Source: Halichondria panicea
Lineage: Eukaryota; Porifera; Demospongiae; Suberitida; Halichondriidae
Direction of reading: 5' to 3'
Assembly: GCF_963675165.1 (NCBI RefSeq)
Contig: NC_087381.1
Coordinates: forward strand, 4,651,378 to 4,715,377
Length of the DNA stretch: 64,000 nt
The notes beneath the pieces are model-generated. The model was not told the DNA's origin. It did no database searches and saw only the letters and a program-made list of their open reading frames with translations. Position 1 is the first letter of the stretch; every line of letters begins with the position of its first letter. The translations under genes were made by a program, and so were the position numbers. This document shows, one piece after another, positions 45,720 through 57,641 of this stretch.

Positions 45720-47497
45720 CATTTGATGTTTATGTGACGACCTCGAGTGGTCAGTAAAAACATAAAAGGTAAGTGTTCATGGTACATGTACAATTATTAT
45801 TCCTCCATAATAATTAGGTAATTTATACATGTACGTGTACCTCTAACAGTAAGTTGTATAATTATTAGGCCGGTTTCCAAGACACCATGAGGTACGGCCT
45901 TCATCTCGTTTTTTTAAGGTGCTTCGCCAGTAGCCCACATGCACCCGACTCACTATAAGTAATTATAGTGAGTTATAGTGAGTCGAAATCAATGTCACTA
46001 GTAAGCAGTCTCCAATTCATAAGGTGTACATCATAAGGTGTACATGTATCTGTACATGTGCTTGTGATTTTAACTTTCTGACAATCCATTCCTCCAGCTT
46101 CGTACAGTTGACCTTCGTACAGTTGAGAGTCATATTCTTGAATCCATTGTGACATCGTGGCTCGGTCTGGACTCTTCTGGTTCTGAAGTGCCGTCACAAT
46201 GGATCTTCTCTGCGCCGATGATTCTGGGTGGATCCCAAACTGGGAATCAAACGACTCTACCAGGTGAGAAATTGCGGTCACACTCCTTGCCGCTCGTGTA
46301 CTGGCAGTCTCTGTGAAGTTAGCCCCCATGTTCCCCTTAAACTGCTTGTTCACGTGCAAATCACATCCGACCATTACCGCCATGTGTATTCACGAATCTC
46401 CCCCAGGTCAATTGGTGAACCAAGTCTGGTGAGAGAGTAGCCAACTGCACCTGAATCCTGAGAGCCGTACTTGGTTCGTCTCCCGGCAAAGAAATGGAGC
46501 AGTAACACTTTCCAACACCTCCATGGCTAGAGACGCTAGATGGCACAGGACTCGACTGTAGTTGTGGATACTGTCCAATCTCAGTACTGCAATCGTGAAC
46601 CGGTTAACCACCTTTGATGCCACGTCAGACACTAACGGAACCTCTACCGTTGGAGGGGCTGACGTCAACCCCCGCTGTAATGAGGTGACTTTTAAAGATT
46701 CAAAAGAGGAATGCATGTCTTTCTTTGGCTACGTCCGATTCTGAGGAAGAGATGACTGAGAGTGGCGAAAAATCGACGGAACTAATCTACACTCTATTGG
46801 GGAAAAGGTACATAATAATTATTATTAGTGTACGTAATTAGTATACGTACACACCGTGCATGATTTACTACATACAATATAAAAAAATGCACTCAAGGGC
46901 ATTAATTAGAGTATATTTTTGTACATGTGTACATGTACTTAATAATCATAAATTTACCGTTATGTTTAATTTTACATGTACTGTATAGATTATTCTATGT
47001 TATGAGCAGTCCTTCGCCACTGGCTCTAGACGATTCAATCCCTCCTCAGCTCAACTGTCAACAGATCTCCACCTGTGTGTGTGTACTCTTTGCCAAGAAA
47101 CCCCATCATGATGTCAATCTCGTTCTTGTGGAGCACATCACAAACTATGACGTCAGATTTCTTGGCTATTTCAGCACTGTGTGGATGTGGAATGTGCTTG
47201 GCTCTCTGAGACCACCGGAAAACCCTCATGTGGTCACACAACACACGACTCACCAGCACCACAAGGTTGCTCTTCATGGCCGACTCGTTAACCCGAGGTG
47301 CGTGGGCGGCCACGGGTTATAGTAGTCTGTCTGTTTGTTTGTTTGTTTGTTTGTTTGTGATGGACTCACCTGGATGCCACAGCACTGCGTTTACAGCATG
47401 GATAGCCTTCACACAACAGTATCTTGTTTTAAATAGTGGCAGAATTTGATAAAAGCGAGCAAAAGCTAAACTTGCACATGGCCTTGAGTTGAGTTAA

Positions 47498-47572
47498 GGT
47501 ACGGGATCACTTCAGTTGCAAATACGTAGTCAAGGCTTCATTACCGATTTTCAGTTGAAGTGATCCCGTACC
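47498..47572. repeat. Short fold-back element
   Basis: GGTACGGGATCACTTCAGTT at the left pairs with TTGAAGTGATCCCGTACC at the right around a 30-base centre. Confidence 0.8.
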
Positions 47573-48221
47573 AGGAACAATTGAATAGGCCTACGGTCAA
47601 GAAAGTAGAATTGTGACTGGTTGTTGACTGACTCTGGATCCTATACTCCAGCCTAGCTTGAGCCATACTTCTCTTAGTCTAAGACTCCAGGCTTCTTTGC
47701 TGTGATCCCAGTCCACAGTGCATGTCTCATGTAGTTGTACGTTATTAGTTTAGTTTTATTGCTCTTGAGTTGCTGTGCTAGTCATAGGCATGCTACATGC
47801 ACTGCATTATAATTATAGACGTCTACCATTCCTCCGTTTTCTTTAGTATCATGTCACCAGCCGAGGGTTTGCACTTCAGTGCTCTAGTTTGGTTGTCCTT
47901 GGATATGTCAGGAGGATTGAATTGAGACAATGGAGAAGGACTCTTTGCTCGAGACTTAACTGCTATAAGGCTGAACATATTGATCATTTAGCTTGTCGAC
48001 GTTGTCACCTACAAACTCGAGGGTCCTGTCGCAGTGTAACTGAGCGTTACATTCAGGTGATTTAGCCGAGTATACACCTGGGAATATTTAACATTCCTTA
48101 ACTCTATCTCGTATGTAAACCCTGCGTATTATTTCTACCAAGCCCCAGCAATGATTCTATTTTCAGTACTTATGCTGTTACATACACACATACATGTGCG
48201 TTCATTTACACGTGTAATACA

Positions 48222-48246
48222 CACACACACACACACACACACACAC
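48222..48246. repeat. (CA)n microsatellite
   Basis: An uninterrupted run of about twelve AC units. Confidence 0.9.
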
Positions 48247-48755
48247 CTTTCTGTTGACTGAAGAGAACGAGTGACAGGAATGTTTGGAGTCCACTCATTT
48301 CCCCCTTAAGTAAGACGCTCAGAGCCATGCAGATGCGTTTCTCTCCCTTTTTTTGTCTTGTTTCTGTGGTCAGACCGGCTAACAATAAGCTTCAGGAGAT
48401 TTGGAGACTTCTCTCGCAGCTCATCGATGCACCTCTCACAGGATCAACTGTGTCCAGAGGCAGGGAAGGGACATCACCGGACTTTCTACACAGAGCAGCA
48501 CATTCATCATTAAGGAACTTCTCTAAGCTGACAAGGAAAAGACAGCTCTGGTTCCTCAGGCTGCTGTCAACAGTCTTCGTGACTACCGTTTGCTTACTGG
48601 GTGAGCTGACAGTGATCTATAAGAATGCTACGTAAATGCCTTACAGTACACAATTACTAAACATGTACCTGAACGGTTCTTGAACGGTTCTTGGTAGAGA
48701 GGGATCTGTTGATTGTACATGTGTAATTGAATTATATATTTTTTGTTAGCATTTT

Positions 48756-49000
48756 ACTCTCCACTAGTGAAGGTTAATCGTACTGTCCACTAGCAAAGGT
48801 CAATCATACTCTCCACTAGCGAAGGTTAATCGTACTGTACTGTCCACTAGCAAAGGTCAATCGTACTGTCCACTAGCGAAGGTCAACTCTCAACTAGCGA
48901 AGGTCAACTCCCTACTAGCGAAGGTCAACTCGCTAAGATGGTCAACTCTCTACTAGCGAAGGTCAATCGTACTGTCCACTAGCGAAGGTCAATCGTACTC
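48756..49000. repeat. Minisatellite, about 21-35-bp units, nine copies
   Basis: The core CACTAGCGAAGGTCAA (with T/A/C variants at the first base and GAAGGTTAA or CAAAGGTCAA forms) recurs nine times. It is separated by TCGTACTGTC or CTC/CTCTC. Unit length varies between the longer 5' and shorter central copies. Confidence 0.9.
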
Positions 49001-49528
49001 TTGTGAACTCTCTGGGCACTCTCTGGGCCACCGTACTACGCCCCTGCTCTGTAGAAGACCTAGATCAGATTGCAACTGGGGTACACAAAGTGGTACTGAT
49101 ATAGATCAAACTGGCGCTGTACTAATGCTGCCATGTTTTTGCTTTCGCTCAAAAGTGCATAAGAAGCCCCTCGGTAAATTTCATTGTAAAAAATGAACGT
49201 TCGGTGAGTTTCTTCAACGTCCGCGCTTGACCTGTTTAAAGCAGCCAAATTTTTACAGGTAGGTAAGGGCTGAAGTTAGCACCTGTGAAAAAAAACTTTT
49301 TTGCCCATGTTTTTCATTTAATTAGTGCCGCGTTAAAATTAGTGCCGCGTTAAGGGGGTTTTCCTAGGCCCTGTCACAGGCCCTGTCACATAATAATGAC
49401 AAAAACAAGCAAGCAAGTTGCTAGAACAGATCTCATAATAATTTTTACAGTCTTTCTACTACCTTCTCTGTACTACCTCTCTGTAAAATCTGATGCAATG
49501 CGTTCCACCGAAGCGGCAGCCACCATTA

Positions 49529-49690
49529 CCTTACTTTTCCCAATTTAGCAATCTTTAAGTGGGCGTTTCTCAATACCGCTATTTCAAAACTTTGAGTTTC
49601 TAATGCGCATAACTCAGGCATGAAAAGAATGCATAGGCAATTCTTTGCTGTGCCTTTTTCCCAGAGCCTGTCACAGATGAGCAATTGCGT
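49529..49690. repeat. Terminal-repeat-like arm, inverted relative to the right window edge
   Basis: CCTTACTTTTCCCAATTTAG and onward is inverted at 63785-64000 (CTAAATTGGGAAAAGTAAGG at the very end). Shared blocks include GTGGGCGTTTCTCAATAC, GCATAACTCAGGCATG and AGAGCCTGTCACA. Confidence 0.8.
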
Positions 49691-49699
49691 AAAATTGGG

Positions 49700-52600
49700 T
49701 CTGCAAGTCAGTGCACAGGAAACAGTGCGGGCCGTTATAATTTGATAACCGTACCTGAGCTCTGCAGTGAACTTGCTATAGCAACTGCGCATGTGCAAAC
49801 ATAAACGGCCCGAGGCAAATGCCGAAGCACTGTAGCAACTGGTAAATGCGTATCTGTTTTCAGTTCTGTTTCATGCCATCGCATCATGGTTTTCTCTTGT
49901 TCTGTGTGATCCTTTTATGCATGTGCTCCAGACGCTCTTGTATCCCATGTTGCAAGATTCACAGATACGATCCAAATTTTCTGATCTACTGCCTGAGATC
50001 AAGAAGCACTTGTACAGGGGTGGATAGAAAGAAACCAACACGTTGTCTGATGATACTGCTGAAGAAGATTGCACCATGGATATTTCTGAATCCCTGGAAG
50101 CAGGCAGCAATGACTCTAGTAAGCCAATTTTAATGTTGTCAGCTAGACATGAAAGCACCTCGCGTGCTGACATGATGCCGGTACGTGCTTTTTTGCAGAA
50201 ACACAGGTATTCTCCTGTGCGGCGTGATCGACCATGATTGTTGTTAAAAATGATCGATGCCAGAGCTAACTACTACCCAACACTCGGTGAACAAGTTTTG
50301 CTACGCACTCTTTTGAAAAGGCATTCCAAGTAGGCATAACTCGAGAACGAAGCATTATTTGACTATACATTTATTATGACTATACATTTATTATAACTAA
50401 TATACACTGCACACACTATACTTGCATATCGCATACCATCGCATATAATTATAATGCTAGGAACCACCTCAGCATTGGGATTCAGCCAGGTACATTCTCA
50501 GTACGTCACACTCTCGCCGTCGACTGTGTCGTTCGCTCAACCACATCACTAATATCAAGTATTACTACTGGAATCCTAAACGAGCTCAGAACCATGATAG
50601 GATGTAATGCAAAGTCAGAGTCATCCCTATTTTCAGCATGGTGAACAGGTTGATTTCTGAATTTGAACCGCTACATACTAGGAAGTGCATGTCATATTAA
50701 TTGTTCCCACCACACCAATATGAATTCAGGCTAACTATAGCAATAACTATAGCCAAAGAATAAGCAAACAGCTGTAAACAATTTGACACCGTGCAACCAT
50801 TTTAATGCTTGGCACGTAATTCGAGAAAAGCTCAAGATTTATCAAAGCAAACCTATACATGAATGCACCCAGACCACTGGATAGTGAGTAGCCAGTCAGG
50901 TACAATTTTACCACATGCACAACTTTATCAGATGCGTATGATAATGTTACTATGTATACCATAAAACAGTAACGTGCACTGATCGTTCGGTAAAGAGCCG
51001 GTGACCAGTTATTCATATGTTGTTGGTCCCTTTAATGTCCTACCAAGTTCTAGTATCAATCTCAGACTCAGCTCTAAGCACAACGATCTCAGCCACATGA
51101 AACCTCTCAGGTAAATGACATTTAATTGTGCTCAGCTGGACTAGCAATACACAATTGACACCTGCCTCTCACTAGAGAAAGGGATTGGCAACGTAATAAT
51201 ATTCATAGATTTAGAGCTGCACATCTGTGTCTCCATCACTTGAGTTAGATTCTGGATTGCCAGGAGCTAGCCATGGAGGATAGTAAGAGGCTACATGTAC
51301 AATAAAGGCAGCAGATGAATACGATAGTCAGAGATTTTAATCTGATCGCTGTAAACAAATGCAAGAGTCAGTTTACTAAGAGTGCAGTTCTGTCCAGGTT
51401 AATATAATACGTATAAATTAGTATAGCAGGTGCCCATTTTTCTCTAGCACCAAGTCGATCTCTGCTATATTAAAAAAAGGGACACAATAATTACTTGCGC
51501 TATATGCACTTTACTTCCTGCAATTGAGCACTGCGCAATTGAGCACTGCGTACTCCTGCGTACTTTGCACTCTGTTGATAATAATAATTATAGTGATGAC
51601 GAGTTTCTTGATATTTTTTTGCTTCCAAATTTAAGGCCGAACATCGTCACCTTTTTAAGGCATCTTCCACGCTTGGCTGTACCATCTTCTCTATTTTTCG
51701 TTTGGGAGCTGCCTTCTTTACACATTCAATAATTTTTTTCTCCCAAGATCCCTATATCAAGATCCCTATATAACTATTCAGTATACATAATTATTATGCA
51801 TGCGTCTATTACGTGTCTATTACGTCTATTACGTCTATAGTTACAATCTAGACAGACACAAGAGAATTTCTCAGTGTATACACCTAATATGAAAATACAG
51901 TAACTCAATAAATTGTAGCACAAACAGTATTATAGCCTCGATTTCAGGCCGATTAAAATACGGCCTGGTACCTATTACATGCGCATGCGTTAGTTTTTTC
52001 CTATCTATGTACATCTCTACGCGTTGTTCCATCAGATGGCATGACGTACATGCTATAGAAGTGTATGGTGCCGACAACTAGGACCTAAAATTTTGTGACA
52101 TTGCCTACATAATGACATTGCCTACATAATGATATCCTGATATCCACATAGTTTCATACCCGAGTTATGCTTTTCACTGCCAAGGTACGGATGTATTAAT
52201 TAGGCTCTACGTAAGTCATGCATAGGCAATTTTGTGCTCTCGCATTGTTTAATCTCTCGCATTGTTTAATTACTTTTGCCATGCGATTGTTGAATTTAAG
52301 TTAATGTGCAAGTACAAGCCAAGTTCATCCATAACTTCTGAACAGATGAAGGACTTGAAATTGTCGACGATAAAATTCCAATGGATGCAATACAAGTGAA
52401 ACGCCACACCTATTTAAAAGGACAGTTGTGCTAACTTGTATCGATGTGGAAAAAAGTTACTTGTACACTCGGAGTTCGTACATTTGTATGACAAAAGGTA
52501 CACGCATCGCCGTATTTTAAACATTTTTCACCACACGTACGCAAACCATTGGTTTGATGGTTGACATTACATTACTCATTCTGAGTCTGCACTGCAATGC

Positions 52601-53464
52601 ACCACTAGTTATGCACCACTTATGCACCACTAGTTATAAGCACACTAGTTATAAGCACAGGATGATGAAAATCCTGCTAGACTTTGGATGCTAAATTTAA
52701 TCACGTAATTAATTTTTTTGTAATAATAATTATTGCTTAATCAATGAACAGTGATACCAACTAGAGACGGACATACTATACATGTATACCAAAGATTTGG
52801 TATATTGGTGTTTTGTATAAACGAGCTGAAGATATTTAATTTATGGTTTTTGGGTGTAGTAGAAGGTGCTGGAATACAAGGTGCTGGTGCTACAGGCACA
52901 TGAAATTCTCACATGATATGCAATAATTCATCTATAACACTGCAGCACAATACCATAATTGTCCCATAATTGTCTACCTGGCCTCCATAATTCGGGTATA
53001 TTTCATGGGATAAATTTTGCGGATTTAATTTTCGCGGAACATAGCACCCTTATGCGGTATTAAACCCACAAAAATGTTTTACATTGACCCTTGCATGAAC
53101 TACAATGGAGGCCACACCCCCTCCGCTGCCCCCACATGCACCGTTAATTTACAATTTGTTCAACCACCGGACGATCGCGAATACTTATACCCAGACGTCG
53201 ACGAACATAAAGTTATTTATAAAAAAATTTATTTTACTATTAATTTTACTGCAACGGCAGCACTAAGTGAAGCAAGAGAACGGGAACTTAGTGAAACATG
53301 AAAGCTCAGATCGCTCAGATCCCAGCCCATCCGTTATACGGTATGTTATGTTTAATCTGTGTGTCAACGGGGACTACTATTCAACGGGGACTACTATTTC
53401 TCAAGATCTAGTGCCAACGCCAGCCAACGCCAGCAAAGTAACTGATCACTACATTTATCACTAC
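49700..53464. other. No recognisable gene
   Basis: About 3.8 kb of repeat-derived sequence. Open stretches at 49930-50120 in two plus-strand frames look protein-like (an acidic DDTAEEDCTMDISESLEA segment) but cannot be placed. 50222-50365 is an inverted copy of the dispersed CTCGAGTTATG family. 51935-51965 has a TAGCCTCG-type terminus. No RNA gene was seen. Confidence 0.45.
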
Positions 53465-53474
53465 ATTATCATAT

Positions 53475-54786
53475 GGGGTTGTCTAAGTTCACCGTGTTTG
53501 AAGCAGTGACGTCATTACATCATTACAAATAATCTTAGTTAAAAAACTGAAGGATTCAGCACCATCATGAGAGATATAATATACAGTCTCGAGCTCTCAT
53601 ACAGGGCCAGTAGAGACTCATAGGGATGCTTACGCCTAGCTGGAGGACCTTGCTCACTGGAGGAACTTGCTCACTTTTGTGAGGGTAGGACTAGTAATGT
53701 ATTGATAACAGGTAGTCTTATAGGCTAGCAGAGAGTGTGGTACATGGTGTCACTTAAAGTACTGAGTAGCCAGATAAAGTTTGATCCAAAGTCTATTTAC
53801 TATAATTATTATAGTGTACAAGTATAGTGTACAAGTGTACTAAGCAGGTAGCATTGCTGCTTCAAGCCTGTATGGATAAATTAAAGGGCTCTTTTAGCCG
53901 AGTAAATATTAAATGTGATTCTTTATAGGTCATTGTCGATAGCATTGGGGTTTGGAAGGCATTCTCTACATAGATTTTTCATTATAATGTCGTTCTTCGA
54001 ACTTTTGTGATTCTTTACTCACTAATTCTGCAGTTTATCTATTCTCTTACCCTTGTATATAGGATGACCAGTGTGGCATTCTTCTGTTGGCAGTGAAACA
54101 AAATAGAGGGTACACGTTGTTACACACTGTCAGTTTCCATCAAACATTTTCTTGTACTCGAAGTTGTATTTTTTGATTGTAATGTGTGCATAGCATGTAC
54201 GCGTATACCCTATTTCCTACTACCATTGACTAATATTCGTGTTTAATTTTTCTCTTTTTAGTATTATAACCGAACTGACAATTCAACTGCCGAGTTTCAG
54301 CAATGCATAATAGTGATGTTATTCCGTTCCATCCGTCCACGGCCACGATTCCAGAAGAGTCAGTGAGCGACTGTTCTGTATCTGTGGAATTGTGCACTCA
54401 AAAACTAACTCCCCTCACCCCCTTTCAAATGTTCTGTTTGATGTATAGTGCTTGTGCTATAATCCCTTTGTCCACTGCCCGGCCATGCATACAGCTCGGT
54501 CTCAGATGCAGAGTAGCTAGCTAATGGAGGGGTGGGGTCACATGAAGGAAGTGCATACATTACTAGTCCTACCCTCACAAAAGTGAGCAAGTTCCTCCAG
54601 TGAGCAAGGTCCTCCAGCTAGGCGTAAGAGTCTCTACTGGCCCTGTATGAGAGCTAGCTCGAGACTGTATATTATATCTCTCATGATGGTGCTGAAATTC
54701 ACTAAGATTATTTGTAATGATGTAATGTTTATAATGACGTCACTGCTTCAAACACTGCTTCAAACACGGTGAACTTAGACAACCCC
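53475..54786. mobile_element. Fold-back/TIR element, 1,312 bp, with 10-bp target duplication
   Basis: Terminal inverted repeats of about 235 bp (53475-53706 and 54555-54786) start GGGGTTGTCTAAGTTCACC. ATTATCATAT flanks both ends (53465-53474 and 54787-54796). The left arm carries a small insertion (TTAGTTAAAAAACTGAAGG) relative to the right. The interior of about 850 bp has no recognised transposase; a 73-codon frame at 54303-54524 is unassigned. Long arms and a 9-10-bp duplication suggest a Mutator-like or fold-back element. Confidence 0.85.
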
Positions 54787-55127
54787 ATTATCATATACAT
54801 TGCATGTAGGTAAATAGTGCATTTACAGTGCACTGTAAATAAGTTATTATTACAAGTTCATGTACGTCACGTTCCGGTCGCCGAAAAGCTACTGCATCAA
54901 GACATAATTATGTCTACCATCAGTATCATTGAAGGCGTTCGTTTGAGCCCGCTAGTTGGTCAGTGCCCGTTAGCATGCCACACGTTCAGCCTACCACGTT
55001 CGTGCAGATTGAGATCCATTTTTCAGACGTTCATCTAGCCATGACGTCATCACCATTTTTGTGTTTTAGAACTTCATTAATATAGCACAAAAACTGTTGC
55101 ACTTTAATCCTACATTTAATTACTAAT

Positions 55128-55199
55128 CAGAGAGCAGCATACCATCTAAATCCGATAGAAGAAGTTTTCTCAAAAGTCAAGGTCAAATATTTTTTTAAC
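55128..55199 (+). pseudogene. DDE transposase C-terminal scrap
   Basis: HLNPIEEVFSKVK on the plus strand resembles the third catalytic motif of IS630/Tc1-type transposases. The frame degenerates downstream and no upstream catalytic part is present. Confidence 0.35.
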
Positions 55200-56104
55200 C
55201 GTTCCTTTCTGTCAGATCCAGTCTCGTCCATCAATTCGGTTCTTTTTTGGCTATGTGCCGTAATTTTTTGCGTGTAAATCCCGAATAGTACTGTACTAAT
55301 ACTAGCAGTCTCGGCTATGCTATTGCCGTAATTTTTTGCGTGTAAATCCCATCTGTCGAATAGTACGAAACACTGTACTAATACTTGCAAACAATTATTG
55401 TTGAAGCCTCCAGTGTTCTCTTGCAGCATCGCAGCATCCCCTGATTGAACCAATGTTGTAAATGACTGGCTATAATTATTATGCGCACAAAAGTATGTGT
55501 GTCCAGCTTTTCCATGCACCCCCTAGCCTCTTCAAAGGACGGGAGGGAGCCACCAATAAGTGACAATAATATTGATCAGTGTATTAAAGCGGCCATTCTA
55601 GAATGTCTGTGTTTTTTGCCAAAAAGTCAGGAAATTAGGGAGTGCTTGCATTTACCAATTTCTGGATTCTTAAATCTTTAAATTTCCATTAATGCGAGTT
55701 TCCAGAACTCAACGTTTCCTGGTATTTTGAAAACACGAGGGGGAGAAATTTTAACATTACAACCCCTGTGGCAGTTATAAGTTTGTGCAATAGGTGAATA
55801 ATTGTATACCAGTCATATCTCCTGTTTGGAACATTTCTAAGATAATGTGCTGATACCATTGTGTATATTTCCATAGCAACATAGGGTGGTGGGTTTGTGG
55901 TAGAACAGCAAAAAAAATTGGTAATCAGTTATAGGGAGAGAAAAGACCATGCAACGGTTTCCAGCCAGGTCTGGGACTTTGTCACAATGTCTATAAGAGT
56001 TTGGCTATCTTATAATTATGCAAGGTTCAATCTTGCTTACATATCTACACATCCCCCGCAGTGCTCAAAATTGTTAGCCCGTTTCAGTTGAAAGGCTGTG
56101 AAGT

Positions 56105-56152
56105 TCACATAATAATAATAATAACAAGAATAAGAATAAGAATAAGAATAAA
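56105..56152. repeat. (AATA)/(GAATAA)n microsatellite
   Basis: ATAATAATAATAAC followed by five AAGAAT units, just inside the left inverted repeat of the IS3EU-like transposon. Confidence 0.85.
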
Positions 56153-56225
56153 TGCATGAAACAAGAGTATACATATACTCTTGATGAAAACACAACAGGG
56201 ATACAAGTTCACCAATAAATGTTCA

Positions 56226-57521
56226 TTAGTCAGAGCTTGACAATGGAGAAGGCGTATGCTTTCGAAGAAATTCTTGGAAGCTTCTTACAAGGGGTAACTT
56301 TGGGCAGTCCTTGAGAGTCAAAGAGGCACGACAATGTGGGCAGGTTGACTGGGCCTCCAGCCATTGTGCCACACACACCTCACACCCCAAAATAACATTA
56401 CAACAGGGAGACACCACAGCTGGGAATGATGTCTGAGACTTGCATACGAGGCATTCGAATACAGTTTTATCCATAGTGCCTAGGGAAGATGGTGCCAATG
56501 GTAGAGACATTTTTTTTGCTCTGTGCTGTGGGGCAAAATCAAAATCACTATCAGAGCTCGAGTCCAAGGAAATAACCCTTCCTTTCTTTACTTCAGATTT
56601 TCTAACGGCTCGAATACGTTTGGAGGTTTTCCAAAACCTTGATCCTGGATAGAGAAAGTAAGCACTAGTAATGGCATAATCAGTAACTGCTGAATTAACA
56701 AGTTATTAAAGAGTCAGCACAATGAATACATCGAGCTTCTTACCTCGAGTAGTAGAAGTATTCGGTATCTTCAGGTAGTCTATGTCCATAAGTACGCATT
56801 CTTCACCATTGAATAGCTCGTCACTAACCATCTTCGACACATTTGGAACGCTGGCAATTTCCTCAGAAAGGTCGATGGGGACATTGCTCACTTTCTTCCA
56901 TTGTTTATCAGCTTCATTCCATTTGCACACCTCAATATACTTTCTCCATTCGGGACGGCTGCTAGAACTTGAAGACATTGTGGAAGGGCCTGCACCATCA
57001 ACACTCGGTTCAGCTCGAGCTCGAACTCCAGGTGGCTTCTGTCCTGAGGCAGAGCTTGCACCTAGCAAGGCTGACGTGAACTTTGGACTCCATTTTGGCG
57101 GTCGTCCTCTTTTTCGTGATGTTGCTTGTGATGTTGCTTGTGAAGGAGGCTGGTAAGAGAAAGAGGCTACTTGCTGGTCTTGAGGCAAACCATCTGCCTT
57201 GAGCGAATCCCCGTTCACAACCCACTTTGATAGGTCATCTACATCAAGAAACTTTCCCTCATGGTCTGGTGTTTCCACAAACCCATCGTCAGAAATCAAA
57301 ATAATGGAATCGGGGAACAGTCCAAACACTTTACCAATAACTTGAGTAGTTAGCTGTGATGGTTTGAGCTTCACGGTTTTGCCATCTTTCTCTATGGTAT
57401 ACAGGCTGTAGTTGTACAAGTTGCTTACACTCGAACTCATGTTCCTAGGCCCTTCTTTCACGGTATCAGCGCAGCATAGAGCTAAATAGAGAGGACACTT
57501 GCAATTTTGTGCCCAGGCCAT
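56226..57521 (-). CDS. Transposon-borne RING-finger protein, two exons, about 398 aa
   Basis: Exon 1 is 57521-56744 and exon 2 is 56644-56226 (stop); GT/AG intron, frame kept across CTCGAG|GATCAAGG. A second Met at 57440 (MSSSVSNLYNYSLYT) may be the true start, giving about 371 aa. The N-terminal 100 residues form a compact domain (LKPSQLTTQVIGKVFGLFPD, ILISDDGF) of unknown family. A Ser-rich, basic AT-hook-like stretch (SRKRGRPPKWS) follows. The C-terminus has an acidic Ser patch and a RING-like cysteine array (CLVC, PCCN, GCEVC, CPHC). The ligase function is unproven. It is divergent from the transposase, 120 bp apart, and lies inside the element's inverted repeats. Confidence 0.8.
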
Positions 57522-57641
57522 GTGCTTTTGACCGTATGTTGATCTACATGTAGATTTATCTATTTAAAAAGCAATCGCAAAATATTTATTAGGCTAGGGT
57601 GCGGCTAATTCGAATCCAGGCGTGTATCGAGGCTAAGAAGG
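57522..57641. promoter_or_regulatory. Divergent promoter region of the IS3EU-like transposon
   Basis: A 120-bp gap between the two start codons must carry both promoters. No TATA box was recognised with confidence. AAAATATTTATTAG lies near its centre. Confidence 0.45.

Larger units (their letters stand above)
41327..45945. repeat. Inverted arms flanking the Gypsy insertion
   Basis: GGTGCATGTGGGCTACTGGC and onward at 41327-41386 is inverted at about 45887-45945, with shared AACGAGAT and CCGTACCTCATGG blocks. Removing the retrotransposon would leave a fold-back element of about 400 bp. No target duplication of these arms was found. Confidence 0.65.
45973..48635 (-). pseudogene. DUF6589-type repeat-associated protein, fragmented
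   Basis: Minus-strand segments occur in the order expected for this family of large ORFs in sponges and cnidarians. They are: DECAALCRKSGDVPSL (about 48560-48400); LEFVGDNVDKLNDQYV then MINMFSLIAVKSR in a shifted frame (48056-47850); SRVLCDHMRVFRWSQ and YTHTGGDLLTVE (47313-47035); and a C-terminal segment with GNMGANFTETASTRAARSV (46383-45973). The intervals may be introns or eroded sequence. At least one frame change lies inside the GDNVD block. The family is probably transposon-linked; I recognise it by motifs only. The plus-strand frame at 48327-48635 is its shadow. Confidence 0.5.

Noticed and set aside
48327-48635. Plus-strand 102-codon frame
   Set aside because: The minus strand over the same stretch matches the DECAALCRKSGD block of the DUF6589-type family and fits its order with neighbouring blocks.
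48756-49000. CRISPR-like array of repeats
   Set aside because: Units are tandem with no unique spacers, and the window is eukaryotic.
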